Source: Archaeoglobus sp. UBA234
GTDB taxonomy: Archaea > Halobacteriota > Archaeoglobi > Archaeoglobales > Archaeoglobaceae
Assembly: GCA_002494625.1 (NCBI GenBank)
Contig: DACH01000020.1
Location: 62,001 to 126,000, forward strand
Direction of reading: 5' to 3'
DNA length: 64,000 bases
The stretch's first letter is position 1, and each line of letters opens with the position of its first letter. The notes under the pieces were generated by a model that was given only the letters and a program-made list of their open reading frames with translations, ran no database searches and was not told where the DNA came from. This document shows, one piece after another, positions 35,073 to 43,003 of this stretch. The translations under genes were made by a program, and so were the position numbers.

Positions 35073-35573
35073 TTATTCGACCTTCCTGAACTTCTCAGCC
35101 TTCGCACCACAAACAGGGCATTTGTCCGGCACTTCACCTTCAACAGTATACCCGCAGATTTTGCAAACATAAAGCTCAATTATGTCTACATCTTTTCCCT
35201 CTTCCACAGCCTTCATTGCTTTTTTATAAAGCTCAGCGTGGACTTTTTCAGCCTCTATAGCCCATCTGAAAGTCCTTTCAGCCTTCTTGTTTCCTTCTTT
35301 CTCTGCTTCTTCAATGAACTTTGGATACATCTCAGTTTTCTCATAAGTTTCTCCTTCAAGAGCGGCTTTCAGATTGTCGAGAGTTGAATTTATGGCATCC
35401 ATTGCCCTGAGATGATTGATAGCATGAATGGTTTCAGATTCTGCTGCTGCCCTGAAAAGTCTTGCAACATTCCTGAATCCTTCATTTTCAGCCTTTTCAG
35501 CAAAGGCAAGGTATTTTCTGTTCGCCATACTTTCTCCAGCAAATGCGTTGTTAAGATTTTCCTCAGTCGCCAT
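35073..35573 (-). CDS. Rubrerythrin
   Basis: A 166-residue peroxidase of anaerobes. The ATG at 35573 (MATEENLNNAFAGES) is chosen because GGAGGTGG lies 5 bases before it; a start 5 codons upstream overlaps that site. A ferritin-like diiron domain (residues about 5-130; EKAENEGFRNVARLFRAAAE with ESETIHA, then RWAIEAEKVHAELY) is followed by a rubredoxin domain with CKICGYTVEGEVPDKCPVCG. It reduces hydrogen peroxide using rubredoxin or NADH-derived electrons. A TATA-like TTTTTATACT lies 30-45 bases upstream. Confidence 0.95.
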   Translation of the reverse strand: MATEENLNNAFAGESMANRKYLAFAEKAENEGFRNVARLFRAAAESETIHAINHLRAMDAINSTLDNLKAALEGETYEKTEMYPKFIEEAEKEGNKKAERTFRWAIEAEKVHAELYKKAMKAVEEGKDVDIIELYVCKICGYTVEGEVPDKCPVCGAKAEKFRKVE

Positions 35574-35600
35574 AACGACCACCTCCAACCATACTTGTTT

Positions 35601-35620
35601 TTCAAAGTATAAAAAATTTA
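35601..35620 (-). promoter_or_regulatory. TATA-like promoter of the rubrerythrin gene
   Basis: On the minus strand the sequence TTTTTTATACTTTG lies about 30-45 bases ahead of the chosen ATG. Confidence 0.45.
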
Positions 35621-35806
35621 CTGATTAGTGATGATAAAAAACAAATTAGGTTTGAATTTTAAATGAATTAGACAAAATTCCGAATATTATGGAGATTATA
35701 TCCGCTTCTTTATTCTGATTGCAAACAGAAATCTGTCAGATAAAAAACTGAAGCAAACTAAGATCAACAAAACTAAAACAACGCCTACACTCAGAAAAGC
35801 CAAAGT

Positions 35807-36649
35807 TCAGATGCTGGAGTGAACAGCAGATATCACTTCCCCAACAATTTTTGCAGCGAGCATCTGAGTGATTTTTTCACCATCAGGTATAACCTCCACA
35901 ACATCAAAACCGACAATTCTGTCAGAAATCTCATCAATCAGCCGGAGAAAATGAATAGGATGAAGACCAAAAGGTTCGGGAGCCGATACACCTGGAGCGA
36001 AGGCTGGATCAAAGACATCCATATCAAGGGAGATATAAATTCTATCATAGGGTTCAAGTCTTTTCAGGATCCAGTCGATGCCTCCTTCCAGAATATCCCA
36101 AGAATAATAGATCTCTATGCCCCTCCTTCTCGCAAATTCCCTCTCCTCAGATGTACCCGATCTCACTCCTATCTGAACTATCCTCTCTACTTCTCCTGTC
36201 TCATATTTTTCATAAACCCTTCTCACCGTACATGCATGGTTAAATTTGTTTCCATCAAACTCATTCCTCAGATCCAGATGGGCATCAAATGTGAGATAGC
36301 AGAAATCCCTGAGATCTTTCACACAGGCATAGCTCACCGTATGCTCGCCTCCAAGAGCAACCGGAAAGAATTCTTTTCTTGTAAGAAAGTCCGAAGTTCT
36401 ATGTATTATCTCTTCAAAACTGCAGTCTGTGTTTATGTTTCCAGCATCAAAAATTTTAGCATAGCTTAAATCAAAATCAAAGTAGAGAGAGTAGCTTTCC
36501 AGGTTCCAGCTTGCTTCCCTGATTGCATTCGGAGCAAATCGTGAGCCTGATCTAAAGGACTGAGTTGCATCATAGGGAATGCCAAAAATAACATACTCAG
36601 CCTCATCAAAATTAGAATTGGAAATAGAAAAATAAGAATCGATATGCAT
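35807..36649 (-). CDS. speB: Agmatinase (ureohydrolase)
   Basis: A 280-residue Mn enzyme hydrolysing agmatine to putrescine and urea. All metal ligands are visible: His103 in GGEHTVSY, Asp122-x-His124-x-Asp126 in TFDAHLDLR, and Asp209-x-Asp211 in SLDMDVFDPAFAPG. Length is normal. It starts 2 bases after the aIF5A gene ends, so the two form one leftward operon. This places polyamine formation with the translation factor that needs a polyamine-derived hypusine. Confidence 0.93.
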   Translation of the reverse strand: MHIDSYFSISNSNFDEAEYVIFGIPYDATQSFRSGSRFAPNAIREASWNLESYSLYFDFDLSYAKIFDAGNINTDCSFEEIIHRTSDFLTRKEFFPVALGGEHTVSYACVKDLRDFCYLTFDAHLDLRNEFDGNKFNHACTVRRVYEKYETGEVERIVQIGVRSGTSEEREFARRRGIEIYYSWDILEGGIDWILKRLEPYDRIYISLDMDVFDPAFAPGVSAPEPFGLHPIHFLRLIDEISDRIVGFDVVEVIPDGEKITQMLAAKIVGEVISAVHSSI

Positions 36650-36651
36650 AA

Positions 36652-37035
36652 CTATTTCTCGGCGATTTTCCTTTTACCCATTGACTCAATGTAAACTATT
36701 TCACTTCCGGGAGTAACCTTGTCCGCAAGTTCAGACGGTACTGTGAGCTCAAAAGTCTCATAGGTTTCCAAGTCCATAAGTTGGGCAACTCCACCAACAA
36801 CACTGATTACCTGGGCTCTCTTCCTCTCCACAATTGGAATGTAGATTTTTGCTGTAACCGGCTGAACTATACTCCTCTTCTGCTTGTCAAAGATGCCCAT
36901 AGCATCTATCCTCGCTTTTGCAGCCCCGTGTTTACCCGGCTTACTGACAGACATGCTGAGTATTTCACAGGGCTCATCATCAATAACAACATATCCTCCT
37001 TCCTTTAACTGTCTAACCTCTGCTTGTGTCTTCAT
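36652..37035 (-). CDS. eif5A: Translation factor aIF5A
   Basis: A 127-residue archaeal IF5A. The hypusine loop [13 protein letters not shown] carries the modified lysine (Lys35), flanked by the N-terminal SH3-like barrel ([20 protein letters not shown]). The C-terminal OB domain follows ([20 protein letters not shown]). It relieves ribosomes stalled on difficult peptide bonds. It is first in an operon with agmatinase, whose pathway supplies the substrate of the lysine modification. Confidence 0.97.
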   Translation of the reverse strand: MKTQAEVRQLKEGGYVVIDDEPCEILSMSVSKPGKHGAAKARIDAMGIFDKQKRSIVQPVTAKIYIPIVERKRAQVISVVGGVAQLMDLETYETFELTVPSELADKVTPGSEIVYIESMGKRKIAEK

Positions 37036-37166
37036 GATCGTGCCTCCCCTTCACGCTATGCATGAGCCAATTTAAATTTTTCCATTAATTTTCCCCCAGC
37101 AGCACAGAATGGATCTGCATACTTTCCGTTTCGCAAACTTTTTCTTTTACAGATACAGTTATCCAT

Positions 37167-37853
37167 ATGGATTTTATCATAGTGTCTGTAGGCAACGAAC
37201 TCCTAAGCGGAGATATCACCAACTCAAACGCAGCCTACATGGCTAAAAAACTCGTTCAGATAGGTCACAGAGTAAGAAGAATTATTGTGGTTCCAGATGA
37301 TGTTGAAGAGATTGCAGAGGAGGTTTCTGAGGCAAGCAAAAAGGCTGACTTTGTACTTGTCACAGGTGGACTTGGTGCCACCCATGATGATGTTACCGCA
37401 GAAGGAGTAGCAAGGGCTTTTGGTGTAAACCTTGAGCTGAATGAGGAGGCTGTCAGATTGCTGAGGAAGATTACAGACAACGAGGAGGCTATAAGAAAAG
37501 TTGCATCCCTTCCAGAAGGTTCAGAGGTAATACCAAATGACAAGGGAGCTGCTCCAGCATTTATTGTTAAAAATGTTGCAGTAATGCCTGGTGTTCCTGC
37601 TGAAATGGAAGATACATTCGAAAAAATACTGCGGAAATTCTCAAAGGAAAGGTACTTCGAAGATATCCTCAGAGTCAATGGGTACGAGGAGAAAATTCTT
37701 AAAGAGTTGAACACTGTTGTAAAGGAGTTCGAAGATGTTGAGATTGGTTCATATCCCAAACCGGGCTATGTGGTAATCAAGTTTTCCGGTAAGGACGAAA
37801 ACAGAGTAAGAGAGGCAAAGAAAAAGCTTGAGAAATTGCTGAAAAGCCTTTAA
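37167..37853 (+). CDS. CinA-like molybdopterin-binding-fold protein
   Basis: A 228-residue protein of the MoCF/CinA N-terminal type: IIVSVGNELLSGDITNSNAA, then FVLVTGGLGATHDDVTAEGV, the hallmark phosphate-binding GGLGxTxDD loop, and AVMPGVPAEMEDTFEKIL. The C-terminal deamidase domain of full CinA is absent, as is usual in archaea. Relatives hydrolyse pyrophosphate bonds in ADP-ribose or FAD-like compounds or activate molybdopterin; the reaction here is not settled. The next gene follows within 10 bases. Confidence 0.85.
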   Translation: MDFIIVSVGNELLSGDITNSNAAYMAKKLVQIGHRVRRIIVVPDDVEEIAEEVSEASKKADFVLVTGGLGATHDDVTAEGVARAFGVNLELNEEAVRLLRKITDNEEAIRKVASLPEGSEVIPNDKGAAPAFIVKNVAVMPGVPAEMEDTFEKILRKFSKERYFEDILRVNGYEEKILKELNTVVKEFEDVEIGSYPKPGYVVIKFSGKDENRVREAKKKLEKLLKSL

Positions 37854-37861
37854 GAGTGATT

Positions 37862-38533
37862 ATGATGCGTCCTTTTATATTTGTAAACATTGCCTCCAGT
37901 GCAGATGGTAAGATAAGTGATGAGTCAAGAAAGCAGCTTAAAATATCATGTGAAGAGGATTTTCATAGAGTTGATAGGTTGAGGGCTTTTTCAGATGCCA
38001 TTATGGTGGGCATAGGTACAGTACTCTCTGATGATCCATCTCTGACAATAAAAAACCCCACTCTAAGATTTGAGAGATTTGAAAAGGGAAAACCGCCGAA
38101 TCCGGTGAGAGTTGTTGTTGACAGCAAACTCAGGACACCTTCAGATGCAAAGGTTCTGGATGGATCTGCAGATACCATAATCGCAGTATCTGAAAAAGCT
38201 TCCAGAGACAGAATTGAGATATTCTCTAAGAAGGCACAGATTCTTGTGGCTGGAGAAGAGAAGGTAGATCTGAAAAAGCTATGCAACCACCTCTATGGGA
38301 TGGGTTTGAGGAGGGTGATGGTTGAAGGTGGAGGTACACTCATCAGCAGCCTTTTAAGAGGTGGGCTTGTAGATGAGATTAACATTTACTACGGAGATAT
38401 GATAGTGGGTGGAAAGAACTCTCCAACCCCCGTTGATGGAAAATCCTTCTCACCACCCATCAAACTTGAGCTTGTCAGCGTTCAGAGGCTTGGTGATGGA
38501 ATTTTTGCAAGGTGGAGAGTGAAATACATTTAG
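37862..38533 (+). CDS. 2,5-diamino-6-(ribosylamino)pyrimidinone 5'-phosphate reductase (riboflavin/F420 pathway)
   Basis: 223 residues from the ATG at 37862 (a GTG 6 bases earlier is also open). It is the RibD C-terminal/dihydrofolate-reductase fold: PFIFVNIASSADGKISDESR, AIMVGIGTVLSDDPSLTIKN, PNPVRVVVDSKLRTPSDAKV and the late GLRRVMVEGGGTLISSLLRG. The archaeal enzyme reduces the ribosylamino group of the GTP-derived pyrimidine before deamination, on the way to flavins and the deazaflavin F420. It forms a two-gene unit with the CinA-like gene. Confidence 0.9.
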   Translation: MMRPFIFVNIASSADGKISDESRKQLKISCEEDFHRVDRLRAFSDAIMVGIGTVLSDDPSLTIKNPTLRFERFEKGKPPNPVRVVVDSKLRTPSDAKVLDGSADTIIAVSEKASRDRIEIFSKKAQILVAGEEKVDLKKLCNHLYGMGLRRVMVEGGGTLISSLLRGGLVDEINIYYGDMIVGGKNSPTPVDGKSFSPPIKLELVSVQRLGDGIFARWRVKYI

Positions 38534-38669
38534 CTTTTTGAATCATCCATCTGGAGGCAGAGGTCCATTTTTTTTGATTAATAATTACTTTTTGGCACAA
38601 AAAATTTAAAATAAAGATGAGAATTCAGCCAAACGAAAAAGTTATTAGTTAGTTTCGAAATTTTCCTAC

Positions 38670-39590
38670 ATGGCAGTTTATGTCGTGGGTCATAAAAGTC
38701 CGGACACGGATTCAGTCTGCTCGGCTATAGCATATGCAGAGCTCAAAAAGAAGCTTGGAGTTGATGCCGTAGCTGCAAGACAGGGTGAACTAAATCCGGA
38801 AACAGCCTTTGTACTTGAGAAATTTGGCTTTTCAGAGCCCGAACTTCTCACAGACGGAGAGGGAAAGAAGGTTATTCTTGTTGATCACAGTGAGATTGGA
38901 CAGACACTCGACAACATCGACAAGGCGGAGATAGTTGAGATAGTTGATCACCACAAGATAGGAGATATCACAACCCCGAACCCGATTTTCTACCTCAATA
39001 TGCCTGTTGGTTCCACTGCAACTGTTGTCAAAAAGCTCTACGAAGACAATGGTGTGGAGATTCCAGATAATATTGCCGGAATTCTTCTTGCCTCAATTCT
39101 AAGTGACACTGTGATACTGAAGTCAGCAACAACGACAGATGCAGATGTGAAAGCTGCTGAAGAACTTGCAAAAATTGCTGGAGTTGGTGATATCCAGGAG
39201 CTTGGCATGGAAATGTTCAAGAAGAAGTCAGACTTGGAAGGCAAGGCTCCAAGAGATCTTCTCTTCAGGGACTTCAAGGACTTCAACATGTCGGGCAACA
39301 AGGTCGGAATCGGTCAGATAGAAGTTGTATCACTCTCTCTACTGGATGACTTCAAGGAGCCCCTGTACGAGGAGATGAAAAAAGTGAAGGAAGAGGGCAA
39401 CTACCACAGCATTTTTCTGATGCTCACCGATATAATCCAAGAAGGTACAGAACTTCTCTCGGTTACCGATGACCCATCTGTCGTTAAAAAGGCATTTGAC
39501 AAGGAGCTGGAAGGAAAGTCTGTCTGGCTTCCCGGGGTAATGAGCAGGAAGAAACAGGTTGTTCCATTCTTTGAAAAAGCCTTCGCATAG
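38670..39590 (+). CDS. ppaC: Manganese-dependent inorganic pyrophosphatase
   Basis: A 306-residue family II pyrophosphatase. Metal motifs are VVGHKSPDTDSVCSAIAYAE at the N-terminus, VDHSEIGQ, and the DHH motif VDHHKIGD. The substrate-side C-terminal domain ends with PGVMSRKKQVVPF, the SRKKQ substrate loop. It drives biosynthetic reactions by removing pyrophosphate. It stands alone, with an AT-rich promoter region about 130 bases long. Confidence 0.96.
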   Translation: MAVYVVGHKSPDTDSVCSAIAYAELKKKLGVDAVAARQGELNPETAFVLEKFGFSEPELLTDGEGKKVILVDHSEIGQTLDNIDKAEIVEIVDHHKIGDITTPNPIFYLNMPVGSTATVVKKLYEDNGVEIPDNIAGILLASILSDTVILKSATTTDADVKAAEELAKIAGVGDIQELGMEMFKKKSDLEGKAPRDLLFRDFKDFNMSGNKVGIGQIEVVSLSLLDDFKEPLYEEMKKVKEEGNYHSIFLMLTDIIQEGTELLSVTDDPSVVKKAFDKELEGKSVWLPGVMSRKKQVVPFFEKAFA

Positions 39591-39649
39591 AAACCCGATA
39601 ATTTTTTTATTTTATTAATATTTATTAGTGCTTTAAAAAATTCAATAGA

Positions 39650-39913
39650 TCAGGATACATAATTTTCATCTTCCACAAGACCATAACTCAAATCCTGAAT
39701 CATTTTTGAAGCAAGACCCATAAGAACCGGATCATCACCGAGAATTTCTCTTATAAGCATAAGAGATGCTCCTTCTTTTAGCTCCTGGCTTTTAACACTA
39801 TCAAGTAACCTTATAAGCCTGATGGCAAGCCTGTAAACCTCAGCAAGTTTTACATCATCTTCAGCCGGTTCCTCTTCTTCGATTACATCAACATATTCAT
39901 CTTCAAATTCCAT
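39650..39913 (-). CDS. Small acidic helical protein, unknown
   Basis: 87 residues from the ATG at 39913, which follows an AAGGTG ribosome site; a GTG three codons earlier is the alternative. A very acidic N-terminus (EFEDEYVDVIEEEEPAEDDV) is followed by two helices (LAEVYRLAIRLIRLLDSVKS; KEGASLMLIREILGDDPVLM). Not recognised. It may be a partner-binding protein. Confidence 0.6.
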   Translation of the reverse strand: MEFEDEYVDVIEEEEPAEDDVKLAEVYRLAIRLIRLLDSVKSQELKEGASLMLIREILGDDPVLMGLASKMIQDLSYGLVEDENYVS

Positions 39914-40060
39914 TTTTTTCACCTTCTTTTCGTAACACTCCTGCAGAACAACAATTTAAATTTTTTTCTCTTCTTCAGATTTGTGAATAACCCTAAAAAT
40001 CAACCAAAACTCCAGAGAACTATCTGAAAAGAGAATTCAAAAAACGATACTGCAAAATAA

Positions 40061-40252
40061 TTAGTTTTCCATTACTGGCTTATCCAGAAACTCGAGTCCT
40101 TTTTCAGTTATTTCATATGTGCTGTTATTCTTTCTAACAAGCCCTGTGAGAATCAACACCTCAAGCAAATCTCTGTCTTCCTTTGGTATGTTTCCTGACT
40201 GTATTTTGGTAAGTAGATCTTCCATTCTGCTCATTATAGTTGATATTCTCAT
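40061..40252 (-). CDS. Small winged-helix-like protein
   Basis: 63 residues from the Met that begins MRISTIMSRMEDLLTKIQSG; the frame is open 21 codons farther but that part is unnatural. The core RDLLEVLILTGLVRKNNSTY followed by EITEKGLEFLDK is the last half of a winged helix (helix, wing, 'ITEKG' turn), as in small PadR/ArsR-like or accessory regulators. No upstream helix-turn-helix of normal length is present, so it may be a mini-regulator. Confidence 0.6.
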   Translation of the reverse strand: MRISTIMSRMEDLLTKIQSGNIPKEDRDLLEVLILTGLVRKNNSTYEITEKGLEFLDKPVMEN

Positions 40253-40383
40253 AATAAAATTTAGCCAAACCAAACTATATAAAGTTTTCCTCCTTATTAT
40301 ACTCATTATGATCATGACCTCATAGCTTCATAGCTCTGAATGTTTTTCAAAACAATTAAATCAGAAAAGCAAATCTTTCTACA

Positions 40384-40836
40384 ATGAAGGCTGTAATAAT
40401 AATGGGTTCAAAAAGTGATGAGGAGTTCTCCACAAAAATCTCCCGATTTCTTGATGAATTTGGGGTAAAAAGTGTGCTTAAAGTAGCCTCTGCACACAAA
40501 ACTCCCTTAAGAGTTCTGGAAATAATTAGAGAATTCGAGGAGGATGATGTTGTGTTTGTGACCGTTGCAGGGAGAAGCAATGCTCTCAGTGGTTTTGTCG
40601 ATGCAAACACCAGAAAACCAGTTATAGCCTGCCCCCCTCCAAGCAATGCTTTTGCAGGAATGGATATAATCTCCTCACTTAGAATGCCATCCGGAGTGGC
40701 TCCTCTCGTTGTTCTTGAGCCTGAAAATGCTGCTCTGGCTGTGGCAAAGATATTCGCATTAAAGGATGAGAAAATCAGGAAAAAAGTAGAGGAATACCAG
40801 GAAAAGAAGAGGAATGAAATACTTGAAGCCACATGA
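40384..40836 (+). CDS. purE: N5-carboxyaminoimidazole ribonucleotide mutase or AIR carboxylase
   Basis: A 150-residue PurE. The N-terminal loop IIMGSKSDEEFSTKISRFLD binds the phosphate, KVASAHKTPLRVLEI carries the active-site His, and VAGRSNALSGFVDANTRKPV then CPPPSNAFAGMDIISSLRMP are the family blocks. It makes CAIR in de novo purine synthesis. It leads a rightward gene run with purC, carA, carB, larB and purP. Whether it is class I or class II cannot be told by eye. Confidence 0.93.
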   Translation: MKAVIIMGSKSDEEFSTKISRFLDEFGVKSVLKVASAHKTPLRVLEIIREFEEDDVVFVTVAGRSNALSGFVDANTRKPVIACPPPSNAFAGMDIISSLRMPSGVAPLVVLEPENAALAVAKIFALKDEKIRKKVEEYQEKKRNEILEAT

Positions 40837-40866
40837 AAAAACTTTTAAACAATCTTCAAAGATGCT

Positions 40867-41892
40867 ATGTGGATGGGGAGTGTTAAGGATTTAGTTATTC
40901 TGAAAAAACCCACTACCAGAAAGTCTGGAGAGGGCACTTTTCTCTTTTCCGACCGATATTCAGTTTTTGACTACGGTGAGATGCCAGATAAGATAGAAGG
41001 CAAGGGTTCTGCTCTGTGCTTGGTCTCTGCCTACTTTTTCGAAAAGCTCAAGGAGAGAGGAGTAAAGACCCATTATTTAGGACTGATTGAAGATGGAAGA
41101 GTAAAATCATTAGACGAGCTTGAAAATCCGGTAAACGAGATGAAAGTGAAATTGTACAGAGTTATAAAACCTGAAAAGAGGAAAGAGGGATACGATTACT
41201 CAAAATTCAAAAAGGGTTTGAGGAACTACTTGATTCCCCTCGAAGTTATATACCGCAATACCCTTCCCGAGGGTTCAAGCGTTTTCAGGAGAATCGAGAG
41301 GGGAGAGATTTCCCCCGAGCAACTGGGTCTTGATAAGGTTCCAGAGCCGGGAGAAGTTCTTAAAAAACCCATAGTGGATTTCAGCACGAAGCTTGAGGAT
41401 GAGGACAGATACCTCTCCTATGAGGAAGCTAAGGAGATCTCGGGACTGGGTGAGAGGTTCGATGAACTTCGAAAAATTACTATGATTGTGAACGATTTTA
41501 TTACATCAAGAACAGAAAAGGTTGGGATTCTAAACGAGGATGGCAAGTTTGAATTTGCTCTGGATGCTGATGAAAATATAGTCCTGATCGACGCAGTCGG
41601 TACTCCTGATGAATGCAGATTCAGCTACAATGGCTTTGAACTGAGTAAAGAAGTCCTGAGAAAACACTACAGGAGAACATACTGGTATAAAAGACTGAGA
41701 GTCACAAAAGGCACCGAGAACTGGAGGAAGATACTGGGAAGTCCACCGAGACTTCCTGAGAAACTTAAGGATGGTGTCTCAAAAATGTATATGTCTTTCA
41801 CCAATGAGGTTACAGGAAAGAAGTTCTTTGATGTTCCAAGAATCAAAGAGGTTGTAAAAGAGGTTGAAGAGTTTTTCGAGAAACAAAGGTGA
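40867..41892 (+). CDS. purC: SAICAR synthetase, long archaeal form
   Basis: A 341-residue enzyme joining CAIR and aspartate with ATP. The N-terminal GEGTFLFSDRYSVFDYGEMP, the ARxxxPLEVIYRNTLPEGSS-like block (YLIPLEVIYRNTLPEGSSVF), and LIDAVGTPDECRFSYNGFEL match PurC. It is about 100 residues longer than bacterial PurC; archaeal homologues of this length exist. The extra sequence includes the tail TYWYKRLRVTKGTENWRKI and beyond. It follows purE by 30 bases. Confidence 0.93.
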   Translation: MWMGSVKDLVILKKPTTRKSGEGTFLFSDRYSVFDYGEMPDKIEGKGSALCLVSAYFFEKLKERGVKTHYLGLIEDGRVKSLDELENPVNEMKVKLYRVIKPEKRKEGYDYSKFKKGLRNYLIPLEVIYRNTLPEGSSVFRRIERGEISPEQLGLDKVPEPGEVLKKPIVDFSTKLEDEDRYLSYEEAKEISGLGERFDELRKITMIVNDFITSRTEKVGILNEDGKFEFALDADENIVLIDAVGTPDECRFSYNGFELSKEVLRKHYRRTYWYKRLRVTKGTENWRKILGSPPRLPEKLKDGVSKMYMSFTNEVTGKKFFDVPRIKEVVKEVEEFFEKQR

Positions 41893-41896
41893 AAGG

Positions 41897-42991
41897 ATGC
41901 GGGAAAAAAAGTTTAATGCTGCTCTTGCCCTTGAAGATGGAACCTTTGTCGAGGGGTTTGGTTTTGGGTCTGAAGGTTATGTTGAGGGTGAGCTTGTTTT
42001 CAACACGAGTATGACTGGATATGTTGAGGCTCTTACCGACCCAAGTTATGCTGGACAGATTCTTATGATGACTTATCCTCTCATAGGGAACTACGGTGTA
42101 AGCGAGGAAGACTTTGAGAGTGACGGTATTAAGGTTGAGGGGTTCGTTGTAAGAGAACTGTGCAGAGAACCAAGCAACTGGAGATGTAAAAAAGGACTTG
42201 ATGAATTTCTGAAAGAGTACAGCAAACCCGGAATTGAAGGTGTAGATACAAGAGCTTTTACAAAAAAGACGAGAGTTTACGGTGCAATGAAGGCTGTTCT
42301 ATGGTACGGAGACTACGACAGAGAAAAAATGCTTAAAAGAGCTGTGGAACAGCCATCGATCATGGAAATCGACTTAGTGGATAAAGTATGTGTCAGAGAG
42401 CCTAAGAGAATCGAAGCTGACGGTAAGTATGAGGTGGTACTTGTTGATTGTGGGATCAAAAACAGCATAATAAGGCAGCTTCTGAAAAGGAGAATCAACC
42501 TCACAGTTGTTCCATTTAACTACCCCGCCAGTAAGATAAGGGAGCTATCTCCCGACGGGATATTCATATCAAATGGACCTGGAGATCCGCTGAGGGTGAA
42601 ATCAACAATCGAGACAATACGGGAGCTTGCTGGAGAATTTCCAATGGCTGGAATATGCCTTGGAAACCAGCTTGTGGCTCTCGCTCTCGGTGGAAAGACT
42701 TTCAAGCTTAAATTTGGTCACCGGGGTTCAAATCAGCCGGTCAAAGACTTTGAAACTGGCAGAGTTTTCATTTCAAGTCAGAATCATGGTTTTGCTGTAG
42801 ATGATAAAAGCCTTGAAGGCACAGGTTTGGAAGTTACACAGCTGAATCTGAACGATATGACAGTAGAGGGTATGAGACACAGAGATTATCCGCTCATAAC
42901 AGTCCAGTACCATCCCGAGGCGGGACCAGGACCACATGATACTTACTTTTTCTTTGACAACTTTTACAGATTGATTAAAGAATACAGATAA
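41897..42991 (+). CDS. carA: Carbamoyl-phosphate synthase small (glutaminase) subunit
   Basis: 364 residues from the ATG at 41897, 4 bases after the purC stop, with the ribosome site GTGAAAGG overlapping that stop. The N-terminal half (FNTSMTGYVEALTDPSYAGQ) is typical CarA. The class I glutamine amidotransferase domain has the nucleophile Cys in AGICLGNQLVALALGGKTFK (the Cys of ICLGNQ) and His-Glu in TVQYHPEAGPGP. It delivers ammonia to CarB for carbamoyl phosphate, used for arginine and pyrimidines. Confidence 0.96.
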   Translation: MREKKFNAALALEDGTFVEGFGFGSEGYVEGELVFNTSMTGYVEALTDPSYAGQILMMTYPLIGNYGVSEEDFESDGIKVEGFVVRELCREPSNWRCKKGLDEFLKEYSKPGIEGVDTRAFTKKTRVYGAMKAVLWYGDYDREKMLKRAVEQPSIMEIDLVDKVCVREPKRIEADGKYEVVLVDCGIKNSIIRQLLKRRINLTVVPFNYPASKIRELSPDGIFISNGPGDPLRVKSTIETIRELAGEFPMAGICLGNQLVALALGGKTFKLKFGHRGSNQPVKDFETGRVFISSQNHGFAVDDKSLEGTGLEVTQLNLNDMTVEGMRHRDYPLITVQYHPEAGPGPHDTYFFFDNFYRLIKEYR

Positions 42992-43003
42992 ACAGGTGAT
43001 TGA

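Noticed and set aside
37265..37759. 164-codon minus-strand frame opposite the CinA-like gene
   Set aside because: Ser/Ile-rich shadow frame of a clearly real gene.
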